Shown here in pieces: positions 12,123-23,492 of a stretch of DNA of 64,000 bases. The notes under the pieces were generated by a model. That model was not told the DNA's origin and did no database searches. It worked only from the letters and a program-made list of their open reading frames with translations. Location of the stretch: the NCBI GenBank assembly GCA_035048815.1, contig JAUCBN010000006.1:24567001-24631000 (forward strand), read 5' to 3'. Both the position numbers and the translations under genes were made by a program. This stretch comes from Abelmoschus esculentus (Eukaryota; Streptophyta; Magnoliopsida; Malvales; Malvaceae). How positions within the stretch are numbered: the first letter of the stretch is position 1; every line of letters begins with the position of its first letter.

Positions 12123-12176
12123 GGGCATTTGGTCTAGTGGTATGATTCTCGCTTAGGGTGCGAGAGGTCCCGAGTT
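12123..12176 (+). tRNA. Truncated tRNA-Pro (anticodon AGG), 5' three quarters only
   Basis: From GGGCATTTGG the sequence follows a plant tRNA-Pro through the D arm (GGTCTAGTGGTATGATT), an anticodon arm CTCGC-TTAGGGT-GCGAG with anticodon AGG, the variable region AGGTCCCGAG, and then breaks off into TTATTTTTTATC. The 3' half of the T arm and the acceptor 3' strand are missing, so a folded tRNA cannot form. The internal A box is intact and the B box is broken. I read it as a tRNA pseudogene left by insertion or deletion. Confidence 0.8.
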
Positions 12177-12336
12177 ATTTTTTATCGTAAATCTTTTCAA
12201 GGGAATGCAACGTTTATTATAATAATTGGTTTCACCATCTTCTGACAGACTCTAGGTTCTGTTCCTCGGCTAACAATACTTCTAACCTGAAATGATGTAC
12301 ATGCTATTTGCCTTAGTGTAAAACCAAACTCAAAAA

Positions 12337-13076
12337 CTAAAGAGCAAGGACACTCCGACCGGAGTTTGGAGATCCTATGAACAACATTCCGAAGAACCCT
12401 CCCTTTATTTTGTTGAATTCAAGTGGACTCCATTTCCTTGTGGGAGGTGTATTAGCAATAATGCTCTTCTTCAGCTCCACATTCTCATCCTTGAGTACAT
12501 GTACAGCCAAACTGAGTTGCCGAATCACCTCTTTCTTCTCTTCGTCTTTCTGAATTAATTGAGCCTTCTGAGCCGTGTTCTCGACTTTTAGTTTTGCAAT
12601 TTCTTCCCTCAACTTTGTCACTTCATCATCGAAAGCATTTGTTGCAGCTTCTTTCCTCTCAACATGTCCTCCTTTAGTTACTATACCGAGTTCGTATTTG
12701 TCTTGCTGCTCGGTATCCTCCACTTCATCTGCCATTTCATCATGTTCGGGGTCATCAAATCCAGATTCAGCATAAGCATCGGAATCAGAAGTCATCTCAG
12801 AGCTGCTGTCATAGATTTTGTCCATGAAATTCATGGTCTTATCTGAATGGTATTTCATGGAAGCAAATGGGGACCCCAACATTGTTACGAGTCTAGTTCC
12901 AGGGTCGGACTTGATTTGATCATACCGCTCAGCGAGTAAACGGTGCGATCAGTAGAAATCTTCAACCAAGCTAATCAACTCGGAACGCTTCTTGTAATAC
13001 ATCTCAGCACGTTTTGCAAAGGAATCCGCATCTTCCTCTATCAACTTCAGCATTGCCCGGGTCTTGCTGTCCAGCT
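12337..13076 (-). pseudogene. NET3-like (NETWORKED, NAB-domain) actin-binding protein, decayed copy
   Basis: From a splice acceptor at 13078/13077 the frame reads [20 protein letters not shown] then [21 protein letters not shown], the middle and end of a NAB domain, then hits TGA at 12951-12949 where the family has Arg (EDFYRSHR; a CGA to TGA change fits). The same frame goes on open: SHRLLAERYDQIKSDPGTRLV, an acidic linker, a coiled coil (EVTKLREEIAKLKVENTAQKA) and a C-terminal segment FNKIKGGFFGMLF, ending at 12337. The N-terminal exon with the Trp-rich SSWWWFDSHN-type motif was not found in the upstream kilobase. NET3 proteins link actin to membranes. With a nonsense codon and a missing first exon this is most likely a pseudogene; an assembly error is the alternative for the stop. 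Confidence 0.8.
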
Positions 13077-13690
13077 CTATCAGAGAGATAAACCAATTCC
13101 ATCGTTTTAAGAAATGAATTTCCAGGAAGGTCAATGAAATGCTCATAAACATGAACAATAGGTCACTCATTCCAGTACAAGCTCATCATGTCATGATACA
13201 AAATCAATAAATCTTATCACTCAAACTCGGGTGTAACTGTTAGACACGAGTATATATCGAACACGAGAATCAAATACAAATATTTCAAAAAAAAAACAGA
13301 GTCTATCAAGTATCAACATTCACATCTTTTGCTCCAGGTTAGAGTCCACAGTCCAGTACCAAGCAATTCCAGATTGTTCCCAAGTCCACCAAACTGTTGT
13401 ATAATGAAACCTAGAACTATATTCATTACTAGCTGTACTGTTAAAATGCCAAAGCTAAAAATAAATATTTTTAATCCTTAATTTTTAATTTTAAACTTTT
13501 TTACATAAATATTGTTGATGTTTTAGGATTTAATATATTGATAAGGAAATATGTATTAATTCCCCCAATTCACATTAACTGATTCTAGTCAACAGTAATT
13601 AACCACCTAATTTGAAGTGATTAGAGTAGAATTTAGAGATGATTTCAATTCTCGCAGCAAAATTGACGTGAGGACATTATTTTTAATCGC

Positions 13691-13818
13691 GTAGATTTAG
13701 ATATATAAATTATAAATTATAATTTAGGACATTATTAAAAAAATTTAATCGTAGATTTAGATATATAAATTATAAAATTTAATCGTAGATTTAGATATAT
13801 AAATTATAAAATTTAATT
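13691..13818. repeat. 34-bp tandem repeat, AT-rich
   Basis: A unit starting gtagatttagatatataaa occurs at 13691, 13751 and 13785; the last two are adjacent full copies of 34 bp. The surrounding 13.1-14.5 kb is AT-rich with no supported gene. Confidence 0.8.
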
Positions 13819-14489
13819 GTTTAAAATATTTAGTCTAATTATAATCAAAGTTTAAAAAATTTAACTTTCAAAAAGTTAATAAAGGACATTATTTTTGAGA
13901 CAAAGGGAGTACTTAAATTTAAAATTAATATCAAATTTATAAATATTTGAATTTAAATTTAAATTTAATGGATTGTCTAGAGGGTTGTTTTTAGGTGATA
14001 TGGGGTTGATTTGTTATATGCACAAGGTGTTCATATTATAATTATTAAAAATATAAAAATTTAACTTTCAATCTGGCATGAACAACTCCAGTGCCGGTGT
14101 CTTAACTTCAAAAACTTTCAGCTGCTTGCATCTGCCGGGCAGGAGCAGCATGAGAATGCCATCTTCTAGTTCGGAAGGATGTATGCAACATTAATTCAAG
14201 AGGAAACATATTGGAATGAAACATAGTTTATCAATAACGAGCTAGGCCCCTGTTCAGTAATGCTAAACTAATCCTTAACCTATTGGAATGAAACATTATA
14301 TTTTATATAAATAATTAGTAATTTGAGAAACAATTATATTTAAACTATCATTTGTGTGGACCACGAAATTTAATGTCCTACGTCCAAATATCTTATTTTC
14401 TATCAGCTTCAAATCTGGACCGTTGATTCTTAATACCTCCCAGCTTTTTTGACATAAAATGGACAGTTCAATGGATTCCATGCCGAGAA

Positions 14490-14972
14490 ACTGTGTGCAT
14501 TTCGGATTATCCGATCTGTTCTAATCCAAAATTTTCGGATAGGTATTTTAACGATTCGTATCCGATCTGAAAAATTAGATATTCGATTTTTTGGATATCC
14601 GAAACTTCAGATCAAATTTTCGGATATCTGAATATTCGAATTTATGATTTAATTTAAGTATTTTTTTAATTTGACGATATTATTCATGAAAATTTTGGTT
14701 TTCGAATATAATAATCAATAAATTATTGAATATAACAATATTTTTATTCATGAAAATTTTAATTTTTCATATATAATAAGTAAAAACATTGAATATAACA
14801 ATATTTATACGTATAAAAATTTAATTTTTTGGATAATCAGATATTCGATCCGAATGTAAAATATTGATCCGTATCCGATCCGAATTATCAAAAAAATAAA
14901 ATTTGGATCGGATATCTAAAATTTTGGATTGGATCAACGGATTATCGGATTAGATTTTTTTTACACCCCTGT
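14490..14972. mobile_element. MITE-like element with imperfect terminal inverted repeats
   Basis: The left end (14492 on: tgtgcatttcggattatccg) and the reverse complement of the right end (14971 back: ggtgtaaaaaaaatctaatc then cgataatcc) pair over about 45 bp with mismatches, both followed inwards by a shared aatccaaaatttt block. The inside is full of ggatatccga-type words and a duplicated block of about 65 bp (tgaatataacaatattt at about 14726 and 14791). No coding capacity. Superfamily and target-site duplication were not settled. Confidence 0.55.
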
Positions 14973-15250
14973 TACTAGGTCACTGTCATATAATCTTTAT
15001 AAAATTTAATTTAAATTAATTAATTAATAAATCGGATGTAATTGATTGAAAATACGAAACAATTATAATCAACTGTTGGGTACCCTTTCTGTGGTTACAG
15101 CCCAATGATGAGAGCTTTTTGAGAAAAACTAGAAGTCGACCTTTTGTGTATTACCCCCAATGGGTTCACCCATTACAAAGGAATCAATGGATCTTTTTAA
15201 GTTCAGTGGAATTGTACCCTGTACTCTTAAATTTTAAAAAATATAAGTAT

Positions 15251-15502
15251 CTTTAAGGGGATGAATTTACGACGGACGTCGAACACCGTTAAACATTACT
15301 GATATTGAATATCGTTGAATATTATAAAATTAATTAATAAAAATTTAAAATATCAAAAACCCAAACTACAATTAATAATTATATGTTGAGTCTATCACTC
15401 TTTTATTAATTATCTATTGAGTTCTTAAATTTTTATTTTTTATTGATTAAATTAATAGTATTCGACGGTGTTCAACTCCCGCCGTAGAATTTTATTTTTA
15501 AG
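15251..15502. mobile_element. Palindromic MITE-like element
   Basis: The left arm (ctttaaggggatgaatttac, then gacggacgtcgaacaccgtt) and the reverse complement of the right arm (cttaaaaataaaattctacg, then gcgggagttgaacaccgtcg) match over roughly 40 bp at the ends and more weakly for another 45 bp, leaving a short AT-rich centre. About 250 bp, non-coding. Confidence 0.6.
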
Positions 15503-16823
15503 TCGATAATCCGACTCTTCCCACTCATAATTGATAGCCTTACCTTTACATATAAAAGGTATACATTTTAACCGGAATTCCATCAAGTATAATCCCAAGA
15601 CATGCAGATGATGCTATCATAAACTCAACCTCCATAGTCCTTTGATACTGAGAATTATCATCAATTCCCAGTTTTATATTATAACCTACTTCAATCATTT
15701 AGTAGATTATCAATTATTAGCATGCTAAAGTGATAAAGATTACATAAGTCAAGAGATGATATGCCCTAACCCTAACTTTACTTGGAAACAAAGAAAATTC
15801 TTTATAATCACCGATATTCATTTAATTGGTTGAATAAATCGAATTAAATACTATAAAGATTTATTATGATTTACGGGATGACTTTTTAAATTCAGTTATT
15901 TCATACATAATGTTAGAATTCGAACCACTTATTTTATTTAAGAGATATAACATCTCATATTATTAGACCAATCTATTATTTGTCAATAATAATAATAATA
16001 GATTTCTTAAAAAGAAGTATATAATATAATATCTCACATTGCATGCTTTCCCTCTTTCTCTTTATTCCCCACCACTGTCCGTTTTAGTTGTATTTGGTGC
16101 GTTTTCGTTGTCGTTAAGGATAATTGAAAGCACTAATGTTCCATAAAACCTTATTTTAATGCACACCTAAGTAGCCCTTTTGGTATGGTCATTAGGGTTA
16201 GACCATGACAAACTACCCTAATGGACATACATGTTTTTATCTTCCATTTTTAGCCCTAGCAAGATAGTTGATATCAAATTATCAAAACATACGACAAAAT
16301 TAAATAAATGAATATAAATAAATTTTTATATTCGTTTAATAAATGAACGAACACGAATATAAATATATTTCGTTCATTTACGTTCACAAAAAACCTGTTT
16401 ATGGACTTGTGTATAAGCTCATTTACTTAGCTTTCTTTTTTCCTTCTAAACATGTAAGAAAGACCAAGGGTGTTTTAGTAATTTCAACTAGGTGTCACCC
16501 TCAATACAATTTGTTTTAATTAACATTATAATCCACTAAACACATTAGACTAAGTGCCCCAACAAAAGGAAAAGTGGTCTCCTTAACCTTTTTCCTTTAG
16601 CTTTTGAATTGTAAACATAAAAAACACAATAAGATTACACTGTTCATAATAAAATAAAATACATTTGTTGTTGGTTCATCTCCAAGGCTATAGATTAGCT
16701 CCTATCAAATATAATGTTGATACTATTATACTAATACAAATATCCCCTCTGCAATTTGCTTCATATATTCTCAGTTGAATGAGAAGAAGAAACCAGAAAG
16801 ATAGTTGAAATAACTGGTTAAAC
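15503..16823. other. AT-rich intergenic DNA upstream of the CIF gene
   Basis: No gene seen. At 16290-16400 the sequence has ttcgtttaataaatgaacga and cgttcatttacgttcac words in opposite orientations, a look common in dispersed plant repeats. The part next to 16824 should hold the CIF promoter; no clear motif was found. Confidence 0.4.
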
Positions 16824-17741
16824 ATGCATAATATGAAGAAGATTGCTCTACTTTTGTTCTTGGTTTCTGCTTTGCTGTTATCAACTTCGATGGCAGGTGG
16901 GTTTTCCAATGTCCTGTTGCTGCAGGCTGCAGCTTTTGGTCTCTCTGGTGCACCATGCCATGCACGCTTTGTCGATGAAAATTTTATTAATTTTCAGTGT
17001 CTTTTAACATGTTTTGCTACATAGAATAATGGGTTTTCTATGTGCTACTCATATGATATAGGGCATTAGGGTTTCAATATTTAGATGATGGAATTGGTTT
17101 TTACAGGTCGACGATCCAAGTTCGTGAATAGGTTGGCTGAGGAAGTTGATGCAGCGATTGAGGTTCGTGTTGCATTTTGATCGATCTCTCTCCTCTTTTT
17201 TGTCTCCGGAAACACCACAAGGGTTCCGATCCCAGGGTCGAGTTCTATCACTGTTGTTTGTTTTCATTTACGAGACTCGAACTTAAATATATCTGAAGGG
17301 CATCAAACTCTTTATTACTCGACCTAACATGCACCGTTTTGATTTGATGTGTGTGTGTTAGCTACTAACTAGCTTGGTCTGCAAGGAGAAAACTTAACCT
17401 AATCCTTCACTTTGATTGCTTCATGCAATCCCAAGGTTTATAATCCTTCTTGTACCTTTAAATTGCTGCAAAATGACCTATATATGTATTCATATGCATA
17501 CATATACGGAAGCACTCAGGATTCAGGGTCGAGCGACAAAATATAAATATTTTAAACCGGGTGTAGTAGGGTCCGAGACCAAATATATACACAATGACTA
17601 TTTATTTTCCTTTTCCTGCAGGAGGATGAGAAAGGTGACTCCATCCATGAAAGGCTTCTGAGAGTAAACACCAAAGACTATGGCAATTATGATCCATCCC
17701 CATCTCTTGTCAAGCCTCCCTTCAAGCTCATACCTAATTAA
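16824..17741 (+). CDS. CIF: Casparian strip integrity factor (CIF)-type sulfated peptide precursor
   Basis: A short three-exon gene: 16824-16896, 17107-17162, 17622-17741, about 82 aa. The N-terminus is a signal peptide (MKKIALLLFLVSALLLSTSM; the second Met at 16833 is the better start). Exon 2 gives a basic, variable propeptide (RRSKFVNRLAEEVDAAIE). Exon 3 gives RLLRVNTK and then the 21-residue end of the protein, starting DYGNYDPSPS and finishing LVKPPFKLIPN, directly before the stop. This is the CIF1/CIF2 mature peptide pattern (DYG...P.P.L..PPFKLIPN), with the Asp-Tyr pair sulfated by TPST. In Arabidopsis CIFs move from the stele to activate the SGN3/GSO1 receptor and seal the root endodermal barrier. 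No long open frame reveals the gene because of its introns (about 210 and 460 bp). Assignment rests on the C-terminal motif, which is very specific. Confidence 0.9.
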
Positions 17742-19260
17742 TCCATCCTGTAGCACTTGGAGAAAGGAGCTATGGCTTCTGCTTCATCACTGTACTTTGA
17801 AGAAAATGAAGCAATATATTATTACATATAATTAAGATAATAATTAGTAATAAAACTAGCTATATAGAGAGAGACTGTATTATATGTCATATATATGTGT
17901 TATAATACTAAGTTTAGAAGGCTTAATTTTCAAAGTACAGTGAGAGAGTTGTGGACTGAATCTTACTAGGTATTATGTGTGATGTATAATACTAAGTACA
18001 AATGTTAAATATTACTCGACTTGGTTAAAATGTGTGTGGATATATTGATCTACTTTCTTAATATATATTTATTTTCTTTTAGATGATTCCGATTTACGTT
18101 CCCAAAATTATGCTATCGTAACATGTGTCGAAGGAATTAAAAACTGTTAAAATTTATTCTTAATGTTAGTCAAAGAATCAAATTATTTTTTTTCTTAAAT
18201 TTGAGAATTTAATTAAATAAAAAATTAAAATTTTAATTATTTTTTACAAAAATTTAAGAGTTTATTGAACCCATATTTATATGAATCCAAAACTTCTATA
18301 AGAGAACTGCGTGGTTAATGGTTTGGTCTAGAATCAACGAGAAGAGCCCATCAATGTTTAAAATTTTAGCTTGGGCTCGAAAGAAAAATTGACTCTAGCC
18401 CGGACTGTATTGTGAGTTTCTACGGTCCAACTTAACTTTAGCTATATTTAATTAAGCTTTTTTTTATAATTAATAAAGACAAAAAATAAAACTTTATTTA
18501 AATAGATAGATTTATAAAATTTAGTATATACAATTTTATCTATTTAAATTACAAGTCATAATCATAAACTTAAAAAATTGAGTTTAAGTACACGTGTATA
18601 AAGTTTTTTTTCGCCTTGTTAATATTAAAAAAATATAAACAAATACTATAATATATTCACACCAATATATTTTAAAAAATTTTAAACCGATAATATATTA
18701 ATCTAGTGAGATAAAGTATTTTATTTATTTCATAGAATCAAATATTTAAATCTTAATTTTATAAATAGAATAAATTAGATTAAGACGATTTCTCCTATAA
18801 TAAAATTTTTACAATAATTTAATCTAAATAAATAAATTAATTATAGTAATTATAAAAAAAAAAAACTCTAAATGCATTATTTGACAAATTGAGAGGAAAT
18901 GTTTGGTACCACCAAACAAAAAAAATGTTCATCCCAAAGTTTGACATTTGTGCTTTGTGTTACACGTCCTACATTCACATTTGACCTAATTCTAATTTAT
19001 TAATCATTAAGCAATAGGCCACATCGTAGTATAACCCTACCAACTCCTATTTTATTTAGAAATACATCATTTTTTAACACATTAAATAGATCATATGACG
19101 AAAAATATAAAACTATTACGAATATACAAGTATTTAAATATATTATGGTTTATATAACACATATTATATGAAAATAATTTTAATTTATAAATTAATTAAA
19201 TAATAATAATAATATTGATATAAAAATATAATATCTTGCGTAAAAAAAACTGAGCACTTT
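17742..19260. other. AT-rich intergenic DNA
   Basis: The CIF 3' UTR reaches to about 18.0 kb. The rest is AT-rich with long A and T runs, and no gene, tRNA or clear repeat was recognised. Confidence 0.5.
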
Positions 19261-19326
19261 CATCGTTCAAGTCCACTCTCGACTCAGCACAAATTCCGTG
19301 GAACTGTGGAAGGAAATTAACGGCCG

Positions 19327-19629
19327 ATGGAGGAGTTTGAGGTAAAGCAGATTCTAACGACGTTACTAAAACCGTCTAAAACGACTTCACACTCATTCAT
19401 TCCCTCAAACAAACAGAAAGATATAGAGAAAAGCAAAGAAGAAACAAAACAAAACGGCATCTTCGTCTCCTATCTTTTGCATTTTTTCCTCTCTACGAAA
19501 CCGCTGATATTTCTATCACAGTCACGGCGTCGTCTTCGGAGCTCCGGCAGGAACGGTCTGGTTGTGTCAGGTTCAGATTCTGCTTGCAGTAATCTATCGA
19601 AAGTACTTGAATATCATGTAAAATTGTAG
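19327..19629 (+). other. Possible upstream ORF in the leader of the RING-H2 gene
   Basis: A 100-codon frame (MEEFEVKQILTTLLKPSKTT...) lies in what looks like the 5' leader, about 750 bp before the main ATG. Its middle is Lys-rich and its end hydrophobic and basic, and no domain is seen. It may be a uORF, an alternative first exon or chance. A donor-like aatatcat|gtaaaa lies at its end. Confidence 0.25.
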
Positions 19630-20380
19630 TGATTTATCAGTATTTTTTATTTTTCCTTCTGTTTTTGCATCTCGTAATATATGTTTACTTATGATTTTGC
19701 TTTGATTGTTTTTACTGTATTTATTTTAGGGAAAAGTTGTGAAAAACTTACAGAGATGATCCTTCCACGCTATATTGATCATGAATCGCTGTTATTAACT
19801 TGTTTAGGTTTTTATTTTTGGATCTTACTTTGACCTTTATAGTGATTTCGATTTTGTTCGTTTTACTATGTATGTGTTTATTCGCTATTCTTTTTAATTT
19901 TCCTTTATTTTTTTGCTTTCTCTTGAGTTTTGAGTGAGCCTGTGTGGATGCCGAATAAGTGCTTAAATGACCGAACTAATTTTTAGTTCAGTCATAGTTT
20001 AGATTAGATATTTATGCCTTCTATCAGTAATGATGACAGTTTCATTCTATTTTTAGGAATCATTATTATTTGGATATTTTTTAAACTTTTTTGTTTGTGT
20101 TCTGTTCAATTTCTGTTGTTTTACGTTTAATTTAATAAGAATTAGATTTGGGTTTTAAAGCCAAATACTGTGATTTTACTAATATTTTATTTTTAGCGTA
20201 TAAAATTATCAATAAGCTTATTGCGATTTTCTTTTTATGCAAATAAACAAAGGATTATATCGTTGGCAGTTCTCCCACTGGAGTGATGCTGAGGATGATA
20301 CACTTCGAGCTCATCTTCCAGTAATCTGAATGATGGTTGTTTAAGTACCGTTATCGCATCGGTTTGAGTTGTGGTGGATC

Positions 20381-22370
20381 ATGGGGGCTGCTTGTTGTGT
20401 TGCTGCTAGAGACAAAGCTATAGTAAATGGATCAGGCGGTGAGATTTTACATAGGAATTTAAGGTGTTCACCAACATGGAGTTTTCATTGGGATAACCAG
20501 GGGCGTGTGGCGGGTGAAGACACTTCTATAAGTTGGTTTGCGGATGCGATTAGTCGGAATGATAGATCAGTGGTCAAATATGAATCTGCTTGTTTTTCGC
20601 AGGATGGAGGTCTGTCTGGAAGTTTTCAGTCTCGTACATGGCAAAAGTCCCCAACTTCAGAAGGAGCTGCCGGACAATTGAGAACTCCTGCTTCAGGTAA
20701 TCCCCTTGGATGTTGGTGTAAGTGTGACTCATGCCGCATTCAGTAATGTTGGAGATACTTTTGAACTATAAGCCTATTTTCCTGCTATTACTGTATCATA
20801 TGGGAACATAGCTGAAATATATAGATAATGGCTGAAGTCGACATAGAAAATTGTTTCTGAATAAGTACGGGAAGGGAACAGTAATGTATAATTTAGTCAA
20901 AGGTGGAAATCTTATACCGTTCTTTATTAATCTCCTCATCTCCTGAAAATATTGTTTAATAAAGCAGTTGTGTGCATAGTATGATTAGTTTATGTTCCAT
21001 ACAGTGACAGTAATGCGTGAATGCTTTTAAATTTAGTTTGTGTTTGTCATGCAGAGTTTTGTAAAGAATGAAATATGACATTTATGGTGTTTAGTGTGTT
21101 CTTTTTTTGATTTTTTTTTTTGGGAGGATGTTGGTGTCCGGTTCGACATGAGATTTGCTTCATTTGTCTCTTTGCTTGCGTTAATCACTTGGTAGATGAA
21201 ACAAGTCCTCTGTTAAATGTTAGTCATGTCATTCTATCATTTTGTTGGTTTTCCAATCTTTAGATATGAGAATGTTACTCTTTAACAAAAATAAAAGGTT
21301 CTTTTGCAGTTGTTATTTTTGACGCTCTTTTACACATATTATGCAGACCAATCTATTTCAAGAAATCTTTCTGTTGATGTGAACTTAGAGCAGCAGGTAA
21401 TGCTATTTCCTGTAGGAGCAGTTTCATGCCCACTCCCAATTCCGTGATAACCCTTTAAGAAATCTGGATTGTGTTTCAGGTGAGGGAGTCAATAGAAGTC
21501 CCAACAGCCTCATGTCCTCCTCCAAAGTTATCACTTTCCTTGCCATCAACTTCCTCCTTAGCTACATCCCCTTTGTCATCCCAGAGTCATGTGCATCCTA
21601 CCAGTGCAACGGCGACAAGGTGGCCTCTGGAATTGAAATCACCGAATAGGTATTCAGTTCGCGAGGAAAGGCCAGCGATGCCTTCATGGAGTAATGAATC
21701 AACCTGTGGCTCTCGTGGTTGTTCTTCAGATGGCTGGTCTATGCATGCCTTTTCTGAACTTATGGCTACATCACGTAGGGAAAGGTGGTCTTTTGATAAT
21801 GACACATGGGGTTGTCATCGTGAGAAGATAAGCACGTCAAGTGGCCGAATCTCAGCATCTCCTTCTGTTGATCTGCAAACTTGCGGTGTTTGCTCCAAGC
21901 TACTATCAGAAAAATCTTTGTGGAGCAGCCAGAAGATTGTTATTAGCAATGAGCTTCCAGCCGTTGCTGTTCTAATATGTGGTCATGTTTACCATGCTGA
22001 ATGTTTGGAACATATGACCCCTGAAATCGACAAGTATGATCCAGCTTGCCCAATATGTACACTGGGGGAGAAGACAACGCATAAACTATCCGAGAAAGCC
22101 TTTAAAGCAGAATTTGGTTTTAAGGCTAAAATCAACAAAAGATCAAGGAACCGAGTACTTGATGGTGACATTGACGATGAGCCTGATGTATTCAATCATC
22201 CGAAAAACAATGGATTCAAAGGGAAAGCCTCCACTTCGAACATGAAAAACTCAAACAGGCCTTTCCTGTGGAAGCACTTTTCTTTTGGATCAAAGGAAAA
22301 TAGGTCCCCTTCGGAGAATCACTCTACTCGGAAAAAGGGTCTTTTCTGGACCAAATCCAGCAAGACATGA
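20381..22370 (+). CDS. RING-H2 zinc finger protein with MGAACC N-terminus
   Basis: About 418 aa, exons 20381-20696, 21347-21396, 21480-22370. The start MGAACCVAARDK at 20381 is chosen over an in-frame Met four codons upstream because MG-x-x-CC fits N-myristoylation plus palmitoylation, that is, membrane anchoring. The middle is Ser/Pro-rich and probably disordered. The C-terminal third has a RING-H2: CGVC, then CGHVYHAEC, then CPIC (C3H2C3), at about residues 258-310. The tail is Lys/Ser-rich and basic (KHFSFGSKENRSPSE). RING-H2 proteins are usually E3 ubiquitin ligases; the substrate is unknown. A probable 3' UTR intron follows the stop (about 22391-22515). I know similar uncharacterised plant proteins with this MGAACC start but no firm name. 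Confidence 0.88.
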
Positions 22371-22836
22371 TCTTTCTGTCTGCTTTGAGGAGGTTAGTAC
22401 CTCTCTTTGACCCATGTACTATTCTTTTTCCATTCAGGTCCGAGCTATTAATTTGATCTCCTAATAAAACTGCCTTTCTTATAGTTCAATGTCACAGTTA
22501 TGCATTTCTTTGCAGTTCTGTCCGATGTTGGGATCACTTAGTCATCGGGTGCAAAGGAAGGGTCATTTTGAAGAATTCTTAACATCAATTCTGAAGAACT
22601 GGCACTTGTAAACAAGATGTTGCTACTCTACAGGTGAAAAGAATAGGTGAATACATTGAAGAAAATATAGACATTACAGTAGTGCGATCTTATTCTTAGT
22701 TTGTATAGATTGATCTGTTCCATGCTTTTGGATATTCATACACAAATCGATTTATATGAATTTTATGTATGTCTAATTGGTTCTGGATATTCTTCCCAGG
22801 AAAGCAATTATGTGTTTAACTTAACTCGTTTCGCAG

Positions 22837-23041
22837 TTATTCTGGATATAATGATCCATATCAACAAACGGACCACTTGTCCTCAATCTCTGCAAGGGCA
22901 TTGACTCCAGAATTTTCAGTGGAAAGAATTGAAGAAGAAGAAGAATTTCTAGACCTTCACAGGGAACTAATCAGTTCTCAAATCGGCTAAAACCGTCCAA
23001 GTGGCCCTAAACGAGCTAGAGTCCTTGCAAGAAAGAACTGA
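22837..23041 (+). pseudogene. Orphan coding-like segment with in-frame stop
   Basis: After an acceptor-like tttcgcag, one frame reads YSGYNDPYQQTDHLSSISAR, then ALTPEFSVERIEEEEEFLDL, then HRELISSQIG, a TAA at 22988-22990, and continues in the same frame NRPSGPKRARVLARKN to a TGA at 23039-23041. Composition (Glu run, amphipathic stretch, basic tail) looks like protein-coding sequence, unlike the surrounding DNA. I cannot name the family. It lies in or beyond the RING-H2 3' UTR, so it may be the last exon of a lost gene or a retrofragment. Confidence 0.4.
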
Positions 23042-23450
23042 TCAATGTTTCCAAATCCAACAACCTAGCTAGTAGCTCCTGTCAAAGCTTAGAGAAATTA
23101 TATTGAGACCAATCACCGAAAATTATTTATTTTATCAATTTTTATATCATATCTTTTTAAAATAAATTTTTACTTAAAAATTATTTTTAAAATAAATTAA
23201 TAATAAATATAAATAAAACTTTACTTTAAAAAATATAATATTAAAAAATATAAAATATATAATTTTTAAGTAGTTAATTCATGAATATTACGGTAAACCT
23301 TCCGCATACTATAATTTTTCCAAAGCTTAAGACTGCAGTTGTTGGATTTGGAAACTTTGGTCAGATCCTTTGCAAAACTATGTTTTAATTAAAATTTAAT
23401 AAATTTATGATATAATATACCGACAAGGATAGAGGTTTTGTCGGTCAATA

Positions 23451-23492
23451 CACGTCACCTGACACATGTCACCTTCAATTCTCTGACGTGGC
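23451..23492 (+). promoter_or_regulatory. ABRE-type ACGT elements of the dehydrin promoter
   Basis: CACGTCACC at 23451-23459 (ACGTG on the other strand) and GACGTGGCC at 23485-23493 (an ABRE core, ACGTGGC at 23486-23492) lie about 150 to 190 bp before the dehydrin ATG. A TATA-like aagtatatca lies near 23585. Paired ABREs are the known basis of ABA and drought induction of dehydrins. Confidence 0.65.

Noticed and set aside
16290..16400. LINE or LTR fragment from the repeated cgttcattt words
   Set aside because: Only a vague likeness to dispersed plant repeats; no ends, no coding traces and no family could be named.
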